Notes: generated by a model from the sequence alone, not told the origin. 64,000 nt of DNA from Salegentibacter_A chungangensis (GCF_042678405.1 NZ_JBHTLI010000003.1:124001-188000); one strand, 5' to 3'; positions 23,942 to 33,168 are shown, numbered from the stretch's first letter. Numbers and translations are program-made.

Positions 23942-26242
23942 TTATTTATCTGTGCCTTCTTTGAACTCTTCAAATTTATCTTTGTTTTCGCTCTTAGGCC
24001 AGCTGTTGTTCTCCATATTTACATCTGCAGTTTCCAACTGTGGGTCTACTACGATCTTTGTGATTTCCTTATCTGTAGCAAGGGCTTTGGTCACTGAATC
24101 GTCATTCTTTCTCCATACCTGTACCGGGTAAGTTACTTTCTCTGAAGTTCCGTCTGCATAAGTATACTCAACAATTAACGGCATTACCAGATCTCCCGGC
24201 TTCTCAAAAGTCACCTGGTAGAAGTATTTAGGATCCTTAAGAGCTGCACGTTCTTCAGCACTAAAGTTATCCATAAGATATTCATTAAGTGTTGAGACGC
24301 TTTCAGACGCAGGTTTTCCCTTCATATCTTCAGAATATTCTTCGCTTCCTTCTTCCACCACATAGATTCCGTCTATTTCATCAGGATTTGAAACCCCGTA
24401 GCGTTTAAGGAATTCGGAACCTTCTTCGGTTACTTCATCGGTAAGGTAGAATTTCTTAACCTCTTTTACACCAATATCCACATTTCCTGTGCTATAGAAC
24501 CATCCTCTCCAGAACCAGTCCAGGTCTATACCCGAAGCATCTTCCATAGTTCTGAAGAAATCTTCAGGAGTTGGGTGTTTAAACATCCATCTTTGAGAAT
24601 AGGTAGCAAATGCGTGATCAAAGAGATCGTGTCCCATCACAGTCTCTCTTAAAATGTTCAGAGCGGTAGCCGGTTTTCCATAAGCATTATTTCCTAGCTG
24701 GTGAACCTGTTCCGGGTTAGACATAATAGGCGCAATAAAATTCTGGTCCCCCTTCATATAAGGAACAATCTTAGAAGGAATTCCTCTTCTTGAAGGGTAT
24801 TGGTCTAGTGGTGCAATTGCATCAGGATATTGCTTTCCGAATTCCTGCTCGGCAAGGTATTGGGTGAAGGTATTGATTCCTTCGTCCATCCATCCCCACT
24901 GGCGCTCATCACTGTTTACGATCATTGGGAAATAGTTGTGACCAACCTCGTGAATAATAACGCTTATCATCCCGAATTTTACGCGATCACTGTAGTTTCC
25001 GTCTTCATCGGGACGCCCATAGTTCCAGCAGATCATTGGATATTCCATCCCCTGGTTCTTAGCGTGAACCGATACTGCCTTGTGGTAAGGGTATTGAAAG
25101 GTATGGTCTGAATAGCTCTTTAATGTACTGGCAACAGCACGGGTTGACCATTGTTCCCATAAAGGATTACCTTCTTTAGGATACAGGGAAACCGCCATCA
25201 CTTCTTTACCCATCACATCGGTATTCATCATATCAAGAATGAATTTTCTTGAAGTAGAGAAAGCGAAGTCCCTAACCATATCGGCCTTATAGGTCCAGGT
25301 TTTTGTCTTATCTGAAAATCCTTTCTCAGCTTTTTCGGCTTCATCCTGAGTTACGATCATCACCGGCTTATCAAAAGACTTCTTAGCCTGTTCGTAACGT
25401 TTCATCATTTCTTTAGTGTAAACTTCTTTTCTGTTCTGAAGTTCACCGGTGGCCTCCATCACGTGGTCTGCAGGCACGGTAATGTTCACTTCATAATCCC
25501 CGAAAGGAAGTGCGAACTCTCCGTTACCCCAGAACTGGTAATTTTGCCATCCCTCTACGTCATTATAAACCGCCATTCTAGGGAAGAACTGGGCGATCAC
25601 ATAAGCTTTATTCCCGTCTTCAGGAAAAAGCTCATACCCCGAACGCGCTCTGTTAGTAACGTGGTTGTTGATGTTATACCACCATTTGATATCGAAGGTA
25701 TAGCTTTCACCCGGCTTCAAAGGCTTCTCCATATCTATACGCATCATTGTGTTGTTGATGGTATAGTTCAGCGCTTTTCCGTCTTTTGAAACTTTTTCGA
25801 TATTGAATCCACCGTCAAAAGGCTTCTCCATATATTCTTTCACAAAACGGCCCGGTGAAGCTACGGGATTCATACTACTTGGATTCTTTTCTAAAGCCGG
25901 AGCATCCTTCTTACGAATGTTCTGATCCAGCTGAACCCAAAGGTATTCCAGTTCACTTGGCGAGTTGTTATGATAAGTAATTGTTTCTTCCCCGCTTAAT
26001 TTTGAATTCTTATCGTCAAGAACGATATCCATTTTATAATCGGCCTCGTTCTGATAGTACTGTGGCCCCGGAGCACCGGAAGCAGTTCTGTACTGATTTG
26101 GGGTTGAAAATTCCTGATAAAGTTGCCTGAATTTGTTCTGGTTTGTGTGTGCCTTTTGCGACTGATCCTGTTTTTCCTGAGCATAAGCTCCGGCGATGAA
26201 CAACATCAGAAACATAGAACACAGTAATCTAACTGTTTTCAT
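23942..26242 (-). CDS. M1 family zinc metallopeptidase, exported
   Basis: A 766-aa gluzincin. The signal MKTVRLLCSMFLMLFIAGAYAQ leads to an N-terminal beta domain (about 60-310), then the catalytic domain. The zinc motif is HEVGH with the third ligand Glu in WMDEGINTF, 18 residues on, and the exopeptidase-type motif reads GMEYP where most M1 enzymes have GAMEN. A conserved Tyr lies in NAYGKPA. It is expected to cleave N-terminal residues or peptides in the periplasm. The DUF6702 gene is 65 bases upstream in the same direction, an arrangement I recall from other Bacteroidota. Confidence 0.92.
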   Translation of the reverse strand: MKTVRLLCSMFLMLFIAGAYAQEKQDQSQKAHTNQNKFRQLYQEFSTPNQYRTASGAPGPQYYQNEADYKMDIVLDDKNSKLSGEETITYHNNSPSELEYLWVQLDQNIRKKDAPALEKNPSSMNPVASPGRFVKEYMEKPFDGGFNIEKVSKDGKALNYTINNTMMRIDMEKPLKPGESYTFDIKWWYNINNHVTNRARSGYELFPEDGNKAYVIAQFFPRMAVYNDVEGWQNYQFWGNGEFALPFGDYEVNITVPADHVMEATGELQNRKEVYTKEMMKRYEQAKKSFDKPVMIVTQDEAEKAEKGFSDKTKTWTYKADMVRDFAFSTSRKFILDMMNTDVMGKEVMAVSLYPKEGNPLWEQWSTRAVASTLKSYSDHTFQYPYHKAVSVHAKNQGMEYPMICWNYGRPDEDGNYSDRVKFGMISVIIHEVGHNYFPMIVNSDERQWGWMDEGINTFTQYLAEQEFGKQYPDAIAPLDQYPSRRGIPSKIVPYMKGDQNFIAPIMSNPEQVHQLGNNAYGKPATALNILRETVMGHDLFDHAFATYSQRWMFKHPTPEDFFRTMEDASGIDLDWFWRGWFYSTGNVDIGVKEVKKFYLTDEVTEEGSEFLKRYGVSNPDEIDGIYVVEEGSEEYSEDMKGKPASESVSTLNEYLMDNFSAEERAALKDPKYFYQVTFEKPGDLVMPLIVEYTYADGTSEKVTYPVQVWRKNDDSVTKALATDKEITKIVVDPQLETADVNMENNSWPKSENKDKFEEFKEGTDK

Positions 26243-26307
26243 GTATTCAATTTAAATTTTAAGATTGCTAAAAATAATTATTTTTCTTTAAGAGCGTTGT
26301 TAAGAGC

Positions 26308-26808
26308 TTAATAATTTAAGCGTTCCATTGGAGCATCCCTATCCAGTAACATGCTCTTTAACTCCTCTTCCACTTTTACGTGAACTACATTTTGCTGGTC
26401 GTCAAACAGATCGGTAAGAATAAGGTTCTCCACCTCTATTTCCTTAAAGGCGGCTACCTTTTCGACTTCAATATATAGCACCAGCTGGTCGTTCTCATAT
26501 TCTTTACCCAGGTAATTAAGCTGAAGTTCCTTTCCATCAGTCTTAATGTGAAGTTTTTTAGCCAGATAGCGCTCTATGGCCTGCCTTACATTTCCCTCTT
26601 CATTTTTGGCTATAAGCTTAATCTCCTTGTTATAGCGCTTCTGAAGCACTTCTTCAAAATCATCAATAAATACCCGGGAAATAATCTGAAGTGCCTGTTT
26701 GTCAGACTTGTATTCTATTTCGGTGACGCTCAGGTAATATTTATGATCACTTGCCTTAAAAGAGCTGAAGAGCATAAAGCAAGTGAGAAGTACAATGATC
26801 TTATTCAT
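26308..26808 (-). CDS. DUF6702 family protein, exported
   Basis: A 166-aa protein with a signal (MNKIIVLLTCFMLFSSFKAS) followed by a beta-rich domain. The HKYYLSVTEIEYKSDKQALQII segment and the LKSMLLDRDAP C-terminus fit the DUF6702 group that sits beside M1 peptidases in many Bacteroidota. No catalytic residues are recognised. Function is unknown; a role as accessory or partner of the peptidase is suggested only by position. The three carboxypeptidase-D-like genes lie immediately upstream on the same strand. Confidence 0.75.
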   Translation of the reverse strand: MNKIIVLLTCFMLFSSFKASDHKYYLSVTEIEYKSDKQALQIISRVFIDDFEEVLQKRYNKEIKLIAKNEEGNVRQAIERYLAKKLHIKTDGKELQLNYLGKEYENDQLVLYIEVEKVAAFKEIEVENLILTDLFDDQQNVVHVKVEEELKSMLLDRDAPMERLNY

Positions 26809-26837
26809 AGGGCATTTTTAAACCGTAACTGCAATTT

Positions 26838-27584
26838 TCAGTCCAAACGCCGAATTTCGATAAAATGAGGCAATTTTTCTTTAAAAAACTGAAGTAAATC
26901 CAGTTTTTGTTGCTGTCTTACCAATTTTGTCATCTTTTTATCTTCCACACAAAAATGCAGAAAGTCCATTACCTCATTTCTCTGAAGCTTTAGCACTTCA
27001 GTAAATATTTCCGGGCGCAAAAGATGATAAGCCCTGTTTACAAGGCTTGATCTTTTGATGTTCCCCCTGGCTTTTTTAAGTTTTTTCTTTTCCCCGCTTA
27101 TCGCACCATACAAAAGACCAACCGGATCCATAGGATTGCTCATTGCCGAAATCTTCCTGGTAACTATATCGGGGCCCGGCGTATACAAAGGCACCCTGGA
27201 TTTATAAACCTCAATCTTCGCTATATCCTTTTGCAGATTCCCGGTAAGGCCATCAGTGCTAATCCTCACCTCATCAAGCCGATTATTGGCTTCCTTAAGA
27301 TTGATTTCCAGAAATTTTTCCTCAATGAGCTCTGCAGTGACCTTTATTTTCAGGTTTTCATATTGAACCGAGGAGAACAAAAGACTGTCATTTTCTCTTA
27401 CCCTGATCTCGAAATAGCCATCATAGGCGCTTACCGTGCCTGTTCTTTTAGTAAGATTGATAACATTTATTAAGGTACTGTCATTTTCCGAGGTAATAAT
27501 GTTCCCTTTTAACAAGGTATCTTCCTGCGAGAACATCAGGAAAGGAAAGAAGACCAATAAGAAAAAAAGGTTTCTGGACATCAA
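26838..27584 (-). CDS. Secreted protein with carboxypeptidase-D-like regulatory domain, paralogue A
   Basis: A 248-aa exported protein (signal MMSRNLFFLLVFFPFLMFSQ). The N-terminal half (about 22-110) is a beta-sandwich like the carboxypeptidase-D regulatory domain of SusC-type receptors: VINLTKRTGTVSAYDGYFEIRV and LLFSSVQYENLKIKV. The C-terminal half is helical and basic and contains MDPVGLLYGAISGEKKKLKKA and a final LDLLQFFKEKLP. No barrel or enzyme domain is present. It is the last of three tandem paralogues, 11 bases after copy B. Function unknown. Confidence 0.75.
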   Translation of the reverse strand: MMSRNLFFLLVFFPFLMFSQEDTLLKGNIITSENDSTLINVINLTKRTGTVSAYDGYFEIRVRENDSLLFSSVQYENLKIKVTAELIEEKFLEINLKEANNRLDEVRISTDGLTGNLQKDIAKIEVYKSRVPLYTPGPDIVTRKISAMSNPMDPVGLLYGAISGEKKKLKKARGNIKRSSLVNRAYHLLRPEIFTEVLKLQRNEVMDFLHFCVEDKKMTKLVRQQQKLDLLQFFKEKLPHFIEIRRLD

Positions 27585-27595
27585 CAGGCCGTTTA

Positions 27596-28387
27596 TCAGG
27601 AGGGCTTAGATTCTTTTTCCCGTTCCTGAAGAAATTCCCTGCTTTGTTCTTCCAGAAATGCAATAAGGTCGAGCGCTTTTTCATTATCCAGAAGCCCTGG
27701 GGTAAGCCCATTTTCAAAGGCATAATCAATAAAGTCATTAATATAGACCGCTTCGATCTTCAGATAATCCTCAAAAAAGGAATTATCGAACCTAGACCTA
27801 AGAAGTTTATTCGCATCTCGTTTGGTGAAAACATTTTTGTTTTTCGCGGATGAAAGCGATCCGAAATTAGAATTTCCGGTAATCATCCCCACCAATCCCA
27901 GGATATTCCCTCCTGAAGCCATTTGCCCCTTACTGGCAATCACTGCGTCATTTTTCACTTCATTCTCACCCGGTGGAATTGGCCCCAGACTCAAATTCAT
28001 TCGCAGGAAGGGGTTCTCGACAACCTCGATATCCCCAATATCCACAGAAAGATTTCCAGTTAAATTATGAAGTCTCACCTCATCCAGCTCATTGATCCCC
28101 GGAACCAGTTCGACTTCCAGAATTCCATTTTCTATCATTTCGGCGGTAACAACCAGCTCCGTTTTTTTAAACTGAACCGAAGAAAATAAAAGTCTATCCC
28201 CCTCATCAGCTTTAATATTGAATTCACCGGAATCTGAACTCACAGTTCCCGTCTTTTTTTCAAGGTTTATGATATGAACAGGAGCCTGGAGACTATCACC
28301 TCTTATCTCCCCCCTGAGCTCTTTCTCCTGACCGAGTGCGGTAAAAACTGTAAATAATAACGGAATTAAAGCAAGTAGTTTTCTCAT
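27596..28387 (-). CDS. Secreted protein with carboxypeptidase-D-like regulatory domain, paralogue B
   Basis: A 263-aa exported protein (signal MRKLLALIPLLFTVFTALGQ) with the same plan as its neighbours. IINLEKKTGTVSSDSGEFNI, LLFSSVQFKKTELVV and ELDEVRLHNLTGNLSVDI mark the beta domain. The C-terminal half contains KNDAVIAS, ILGLVGMITGN and a helical end with LDLIAFLEEQSREF. It lies 24 bases after paralogue C and 11 before paralogue A. The protein shares its domain with the N-terminus of TonB receptors but lacks plug and barrel. Function unknown. Confidence 0.77.
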   Translation of the reverse strand: MRKLLALIPLLFTVFTALGQEKELRGEIRGDSLQAPVHIINLEKKTGTVSSDSGEFNIKADEGDRLLFSSVQFKKTELVVTAEMIENGILEVELVPGINELDEVRLHNLTGNLSVDIGDIEVVENPFLRMNLSLGPIPPGENEVKNDAVIASKGQMASGGNILGLVGMITGNSNFGSLSSAKNKNVFTKRDANKLLRSRFDNSFFEDYLKIEAVYINDFIDYAFENGLTPGLLDNEKALDLIAFLEEQSREFLQEREKESKPS

Positions 28388-28411
28388 GCAAAGTGATTAA
28401 AGGCAGGGCGG

Positions 28412-29218
28412 TTATTGAGATTTTTGCTGTTTATATTCTTTGCTCTGTTCTATCAGGAAAGAAATAAGATCCAGTTCATTACCTTCTCTCAGCATTTTTT
28501 CGGTAAGTCCGTGGTCGCTGGCGTAAAATATAAAATCATTTATGTTTTTCAATTGAATATCAAGATTTTCCCTGAAGAATTCATCATCATACATCCTTCG
28601 CACCTTATCATCAATGTCCCTGTCGGGAAGTTTCCGGCGATCATTTTTAGTTTCTTCGACAATGGCCTTAAACAGGTTCACAAAATTAAGACCGTGAACC
28701 AGCCGGGTCCTGCTGGCAAGCATCGCATCATTTCTTCCCGGGCCGCTAAGGGAATCAGGAGTATATTGATACTCTAAAGAAGCAAGTTCAGCTGCGGTAT
28801 ACCGGGGTAATCTTGGATTTTCCACCTCCAGCCTCGCAACGTCTACAAACACATATCCGGAAAGGTTATTAGGAGAGACCACAACTTCAGGAAGTTCGGT
28901 AACCATCTCATTAAGGAAGATATTCAGCATTCCAGATTCTACAACTCCTTCGTCCACGATCACATTAAACTCCTCGAACAAAAGCGAAATAAAACTTAGC
29001 TTATCATTAAGCGCTACTGCAATAGTAAACCTGCCCTGTTTATTGGTAACAGTTCCTTTCCCTGAACTTTCATTAAAAACGGTAATCCCTTCGGCACTAT
29101 ATTCCCCGGGGATATTCACTTTCCCGGCAATACTAAGCCTTCGTGTTTCCTGGGCAAAAACAGAGGATCCCATCAATAAGATGAGAATCAAAAGACCGGA
29201 TGAAAAAAAGCGCTTCAT
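28412..29218 (-). CDS. Secreted protein with carboxypeptidase-D-like regulatory domain, paralogue C
   Basis: A 268-aa exported protein (signal MKRFFSSGLLILILLMGSSVFAQ) and the first gene of the three-gene tandem set. The beta domain has GITVFNESSGKGTVTNKQGRFTI and VVSPNNLSGYVFVDVARLE. The C-terminal half includes RNDAMLASRTRLVHGLNFVNLFKAI and ends LDLISFLIEQSKEY, matching paralogue B. The three copies are clearly related but strongly diverged, so the duplications are old. No catalytic motif is seen. Function unknown; location should be the periplasm or outer membrane. Confidence 0.77.
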   Translation of the reverse strand: MKRFFSSGLLILILLMGSSVFAQETRRLSIAGKVNIPGEYSAEGITVFNESSGKGTVTNKQGRFTIAVALNDKLSFISLLFEEFNVIVDEGVVESGMLNIFLNEMVTELPEVVVSPNNLSGYVFVDVARLEVENPRLPRYTAAELASLEYQYTPDSLSGPGRNDAMLASRTRLVHGLNFVNLFKAIVEETKNDRRKLPDRDIDDKVRRMYDDEFFRENLDIQLKNINDFIFYASDHGLTEKMLREGNELDLISFLIEQSKEYKQQKSQ

Positions 29219-29274
29219 AGTTTACTGAAATTACTAATTAATGCCCTTTCCTATGTATAAGCCTGATGTAAACT

Positions 29275-29304
29275 TTTGTTAAAAGGCCCTTTTCGTTACA
29301 TTTA
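29275..29304 (+). promoter_or_regulatory. Candidate promoter for the dipeptidase E gene
   Basis: TTTG at 29275-29278 and TACATTTA at 29297-29304 are separated by 18 bases and differ from the Bacteroidota consensus TTG-N17-23-TAnnTTTG at one position. They lie inside the longer TTG-started frame, supporting ATG 29318 as start. Confidence 0.4.
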
Positions 29305-29317
29305 CATCAAAAAGAAG

Positions 29318-30022
29318 ATGAAAGCAATTCTTGCCAGCACCTCTACCTTACACGACCAGGAATACCTGGAATACCTGATCCCTGAACTTTCAAAATTATA
29401 TGAACCCAGCAGTGAAGTTGTCTTCGTGCCATATGCCCGCCCCGGAGGAATATCTCACGATGATTACACAAAACTGGCGGCATCGGCTTTTGAAAAAGCA
29501 GGGCTGAAGATCAAAGGACTTCATCAGTTTAAAAATGCTGCTGAAGCCATAAAAAATGCCTCAGGCATTTTCACCGGGGGCGGAAACACCTTTTTGCTGG
29601 TTTCCGAATTATATAGAAATAAAGTGATGCAGGCCTTAAGGGATGCTGTCCTAAACGGTACGCCATACCTGGGCACCAGTGCAGGCACCAATATTGGCGG
29701 ACTTACCATGCAAACCACCAATGATATGCCCATCATCTATCCGCCAAGCTTCAAGACCCTTGGCCTGGTGCCTTTTAACATCAATCCGCATTACCTGGAT
29801 CCAGATGCCAATTCAACCCATAAAGGTGAAACCAGAGAGACCAGGATCAAAGAGTTTCACAGGCTTAACTCTCAACCCGTGGTAGGGCTCAGGGAAGGCA
29901 GCTGGCTGGAGCTCTCAGATAATAAAATTACGTTAAAAGGGAGTCTCACAGCCCGCATATTTCAAGCAGAAAAAGTACCTTTCGAGGTAGAGACCGAAAG
30001 CTCTTTAACCGACCTTAATTAG
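29318..30022 (+). CDS. pepE: Dipeptidase E (alpha-aspartyl dipeptidase, S51)
   Basis: A 234-aa cytoplasmic serine peptidase that hydrolyses N-terminal aspartyl dipeptides such as Asp-Leu. The nucleophile Ser lies in LGTSAGTNIGG, the His in INPHYLDPD, and an acidic residue in TNDMPI, matching the S51 catalytic triad. The N-terminus MKAILASTSTLHDQEYLE and the FTGGGNTFLLV motif are typical. The chosen ATG avoids a TTG upstream that lies inside the likely promoter. glsA follows 2 bases later; both enzymes release acidic amino acids or glutamate and may form a peptide and amide salvage pair. Confidence 0.92.
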   Translation: MKAILASTSTLHDQEYLEYLIPELSKLYEPSSEVVFVPYARPGGISHDDYTKLAASAFEKAGLKIKGLHQFKNAAEAIKNASGIFTGGGNTFLLVSELYRNKVMQALRDAVLNGTPYLGTSAGTNIGGLTMQTTNDMPIIYPPSFKTLGLVPFNINPHYLDPDANSTHKGETRETRIKEFHRLNSQPVVGLREGSWLELSDNKITLKGSLTARIFQAEKVPFEVETESSLTDLN

Positions 30023-30024
30023 AT

Positions 30025-30945
30025 ATGGATTACCAAAAAATTCTCGACACTATTGAAAGCGAAATGAGTTATCGCGATGTTCGCGGTAAGGTTGCTGCTT
30101 ACATTCCTGAACTTGCAAAAGTGGATCCGAAGAAATTCGGAATGCACGTTTATTGTGGAGACCAACAGCATTTTTGTTTTGGGGACAGTGAAGAGAATTT
30201 TTCGGTACAGAGTATCGCTAAGGTATTTAGCCTTTCTATGGCTATGATCCTTATGGGTGAGGATCTCTGGGACCGTGTAGACGTAGAACCTTCCGGAGAC
30301 CCCTTTAATTCGCTAACACAGCTCGAATATGAACAGGGAGTCCCCAGAAACCCATTTATTAATGCAGGAGCTCTGGTGATCTCTGATATCCTCGTGGATC
30401 AATTGGAGAACCCGAAGGAAGAACTGCTTAGCTTCGTTAGAAAGATAACAGACGATGAAAGCATAGATTTCGACAAGGCAGTGGCGGCTTCAGAAAAAGC
30501 AACCGGATACCGTAATATCGCTTTAGTGAATTATATGAAAGCTTTAGGCAATATAAAATGTGATGTGGAGCCTATAGTAGATTTCTACTTTCACCTTTGC
30601 TCCCTTTCTATGTCCTGTAAAAGTCTTGCAAAGGCATTTATGCTTTATGCTAATAAAGGCGTGATCCTGGAAACCGGAGAACAGGTACTTTCTGCTACCA
30701 CTGTAAAGCGTATAAACGCATTAATGCAGACCTGCGGATTTTATGATGAAGCGGGGGAGTTTAGCTTTGAAGTGGGCTTACCTGGGAAAAGTGGTGTTGG
30801 CGGCGGAATTGTGGCTATACACCCGCATCCGGACCGATATTCGGTAGCTGTATGGAGCCCGATCCTCAATGAAAAAGGAAATTCTGAACTTGGAATGAAG
30901 GCCCTGGAAAAATTTACCAGTCTTACAGGGATTTCCGTTTTTTAA
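30025..30945 (+). CDS. glsA: Glutaminase A
   Basis: A 306-aa serine-dependent glutaminase that converts glutamine to glutamate and ammonia. The catalytic SxxK is in QSIAKVFSL (about residue 66), with EYEQGVPRNPFINAGALV, a conserved Tyr in TGYRNIA, and GKSGVGGGIVA near the C-terminus. These are the beta-lactamase-like fold landmarks of GlsA/YbaS. It is tightly packed behind pepE and likely co-transcribed. In related bacteria it supports acid resistance or nitrogen release; no regulator is visible here. Confidence 0.94.
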   Translation: MDYQKILDTIESEMSYRDVRGKVAAYIPELAKVDPKKFGMHVYCGDQQHFCFGDSEENFSVQSIAKVFSLSMAMILMGEDLWDRVDVEPSGDPFNSLTQLEYEQGVPRNPFINAGALVISDILVDQLENPKEELLSFVRKITDDESIDFDKAVAASEKATGYRNIALVNYMKALGNIKCDVEPIVDFYFHLCSLSMSCKSLAKAFMLYANKGVILETGEQVLSATTVKRINALMQTCGFYDEAGEFSFEVGLPGKSGVGGGIVAIHPHPDRYSVAVWSPILNEKGNSELGMKALEKFTSLTGISVF

Positions 30946-30991
30946 GATCTGTAATCCATATCAGGATTCTTCCAATCTGACTTTTGGGCAC

Positions 30992-31026
30992 AAAAAAATG
31001 CTTTCCGTTATTCACAGAAAGCATTC
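30992..31026 (-). terminator. Terminator after rpsT
   Basis: On the reverse strand ATGCTTTC (31024-31017) and GAAAGCAT (31005-30998) form a stem with an 11-base loop, followed by a T run at 30992-30998. It lies 27 bases after the rpsT stop. Confidence 0.7.
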
Positions 31027-31051
31027 CTATAAATTGAACACTGCTATAATA

Positions 31052-31300
31052 TTAAAGCGTAGCTACGTGCTTAGCCAGTTTCGACTTTAGGTTAGCAGCT
31101 TTATTATCGTGAATTACATTTTTCTTTGCCAGTTTATCAATCATTCCCACAACTGAAGGAAGCATAGCCTCAGCCTCTTTCTTATCAGCCTCACGCAATT
31201 TCCTGATAGCATTTCTGGTAGTTTTATGCTGGTAGCGATTTCTAAGACGTTTTGCCTCATTGCTACGAATCCTCTTCAACGCTGACTTATGATTTGCCAT
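31052..31300 (-). CDS. rpsT: 30S ribosomal protein S20
   Basis: An 82-aa basic helical ribosomal protein that binds 16S rRNA. The N-terminus [21 protein letters not shown] and the central [12 protein letters not shown] are hallmarks of S20, and [19 protein letters not shown] closes the fold. Length is normal for the family. It is monocistronic, with tRNA-Glu genes upstream on the same strand and a terminator downstream. Confidence 0.97.
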   Translation of the reverse strand: MANHKSALKRIRSNEAKRLRNRYQHKTTRNAIRKLREADKKEAEAMLPSVVGMIDKLAKKNVIHDNKAANLKSKLAKHVATL

Positions 31301-31331
31301 TACAAATACTGTTTAAATGTGTTTTTAAAAG

Positions 31332-31403
31332 TAGTCCGTAGGGGAATCGAACCCCTGTTACCAGGATGAAAACCTGGCGTCCTAACCCCTAGACGAACGG
31401 ACC
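31332..31403 (-). tRNA. tRNA-Glu (anticodon TTC), copy 1
   Basis: Reverse-strand cloverleaf of 72 nt. The acceptor stem GGTCCGT pairs with ACGGACT, the anticodon arm is CCAGG-TTTTCAT-CCTGG giving anticodon TTC, and the T arm reads CAGGGGTTCGATTCCCCTA. No CCA is encoded. Its 74-bp block (31330-31403) is identical to copy 2. Confidence 0.97.
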
Positions 31404-31445
31404 ATTAGTTATTTCAATTTGTAAGCTTTTCGGCTTACGGAAATA

Positions 31446-31453
31446 CAAATATA
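31446..31453 (-). promoter_or_regulatory. Candidate -7 box for tRNA-Glu copy 1
   Basis: On the reverse strand this is TATATTTG, an exact TAnnTTTG, lying 43 bases before the tRNA 5' end. A small hairpin (GTAAGC/GCTTAC, 31421-31438) sits between the box and the tRNA. No TTG is at the ideal spacing. Confidence 0.4.
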
Positions 31454-31472
31454 GACATTGTATTTCTCTTAG

Positions 31473-31544
31473 TAGTCCGTAGGGGAATCGAACCCCTGTT
31501 ACCAGGATGAAAACCTGGCGTCCTAACCCCTAGACGAACGGACC
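31473..31544 (-). tRNA. tRNA-Glu (anticodon TTC), copy 2
   Basis: Identical in sequence to copy 1, with the same 72-nt cloverleaf and TTC anticodon. It lies 69 bases upstream of copy 1 on the same strand. A full promoter match is upstream at 31567-31596. Confidence 0.97.
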
Positions 31545-31566
31545 GTTTTTTGTTTAATTGCGGATG

Positions 31567-31596
31567 CAAAAATACAACTATTTTTGAATGCCGCAA
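31567..31596 (-). promoter_or_regulatory. Promoter for tRNA-Glu copy 2
   Basis: On the reverse strand TTG (31596-31594), a 19-base spacer and TATTTTTG (31574-31567) match the Bacteroidota consensus exactly. The expected transcription start is close to 31560, about 15-20 bases before the tRNA. Confidence 0.6.
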
Positions 31597-31622
31597 ATGT
31601 TCAACAATTTTTTTTAAAAAAA

Positions 31623-33101
31623 TTAATAAGCCTTAGCAAACAGTACTCTTTGGGCCGAAGGCTTACCTGTTAATACACAGGCTCCTTGCTCTTTTTTGGC
31701 ATCAAAAGGGATACATCTGATGGTTGCTTTCGTAAGCTCCTTAATTTTATTTTCAGTCTCCGAAGTTCCATCCCAATGCGCCGAAATAAATCCTCCTTTT
31801 TCTTTAAGGACTTTTTTGAATTCGTCAAAATTATCGACTTTGGTGGTGTGTTCCTTTCTGTAATCTCTTGCTTTATTGAAAAGAGTCTCCTGGATCTCCT
31901 CCATAAGTCCTTTCACCTTTTCTATTACTTCTTCTTGCTTAACGAACTCTTTTGTAAGCGTATCTCTTCTGGCAAGCTCCACAGTTCCTTTCTCAAGATC
32001 TTTAGGCCCTATAGCCAGTCTTACAGGAACTCCCTGCATTTCATACTGTGCGAATTTCCAGCCCGGCTTTTGGGTGTCCCTATCATCATACTTAACCGAA
32101 ATTCCCTGTGCTCTTAATTCCTCAACCAATTTATTAGCAGTTTTGGAGATCTCCGCCAGCTGTTCTTCTCCTTTATATATAGGAACGATCACCACCTGTG
32201 TTGGTGCCAGTTTTGGCGGAAGCACCAATCCTTTATCATCACTATGAGTCATAATAAGCGCCCCCATAAGCCTGGTAGACACTCCCCAGGAAGTTGCCCA
32301 AACATATTCCAGCCCTCCTTCTTTAGTAGCAAACTTCACATCGAATGCTTTTGCGAAATTCTGGCCTAAGAAGTGAGATGTTCCCGCCTGCAGGGCTTTC
32401 CCGTCCTGCATTAAGGCCTCGATACAATAGGTTTCAAGAGCACCTGCAAAACGCTCGTTTTCGGTCTTGCTACCCTTTATTACCGGCATTGCCATAAAAG
32501 TTTCGGCAAATTCGGCATATATATTATTCATTTGTTCGGTTTCCGCAAGCGCCTCCTCTTTCGTTGCATGAGCGGTATGACCTTCCTGCCAAAGGAATTC
32601 GGCAGTACGAAGAAACAAACGGGTCCTCATTTCCCAGCGCACCACATTGGCCCACTGGTTAACCAAAATAGGAAGATCACGGTAAGATTGTATCCAGCCT
32701 TTATAGGTGTTCCAGATAATAGCCTCAGATGTAGGTCTTACCACCAGCTCCTCTTCCAGCTTGGCTTCAGGGTCAACGATAAGTTTACCTTCATTATCGG
32801 GATCGTTCTTAAGTCGGTAATGGGTCACGACCGCACATTCTTTTGCGAAGCCTTCGGCATTTTTCTCTTCAGCTTCAAACAAACTTTTCGGAACAAAAAG
32901 AGGGAAATAGGCATTCTGGTGCCCGGTCTCCTTAAACATTTTATCCAGCTGCGCCTGCATCTTCTCCCAGATCGCAAAACCGTAGGGTTTTATTACCATA
33001 CAGCCCCTAACAGCTGAGTTTTCGGCTAAATCGGCTTTCACCACCAATTCATTATACCATTTTGAATAATCTTCCTGTCTTGAAGTTAAGTTCTTCCCCA
33101 T
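31623..33101 (-). CDS. proS: Prolyl-tRNA synthetase (archaeal/eukaryotic type)
   Basis: Charges tRNA-Pro with proline. At 492 aa it lacks the bacterial editing insertion and is of the short archaeal-type (type 3) form usual in Bacteroidota. Class II motif 2 region [26 protein letters not shown] and motif 1 region [17 protein letters not shown] are visible, and the C-terminal anticodon-binding domain has [13 protein letters not shown]. The C-terminus ([25 protein letters not shown]) contains a Cys typical of the extra zinc-like domain in this type. It is transcribed toward the tRNA-Glu pair from a divergent gap. Confidence 0.96.
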   Translation of the reverse strand: MGKNLTSRQEDYSKWYNELVVKADLAENSAVRGCMVIKPYGFAIWEKMQAQLDKMFKETGHQNAYFPLFVPKSLFEAEEKNAEGFAKECAVVTHYRLKNDPDNEGKLIVDPEAKLEEELVVRPTSEAIIWNTYKGWIQSYRDLPILVNQWANVVRWEMRTRLFLRTAEFLWQEGHTAHATKEEALAETEQMNNIYAEFAETFMAMPVIKGSKTENERFAGALETYCIEALMQDGKALQAGTSHFLGQNFAKAFDVKFATKEGGLEYVWATSWGVSTRLMGALIMTHSDDKGLVLPPKLAPTQVVIVPIYKGEEQLAEISKTANKLVEELRAQGISVKYDDRDTQKPGWKFAQYEMQGVPVRLAIGPKDLEKGTVELARRDTLTKEFVKQEEVIEKVKGLMEEIQETLFNKARDYRKEHTTKVDNFDEFKKVLKEKGGFISAHWDGTSETENKIKELTKATIRCIPFDAKKEQGACVLTGKPSAQRVLFAKAY

Positions 33102-33168
33102 TACCTGTGATTTGGCATAAATATTGTATAAATTACCTTATACAATCTGATACAAAATTAAGTTAGCG

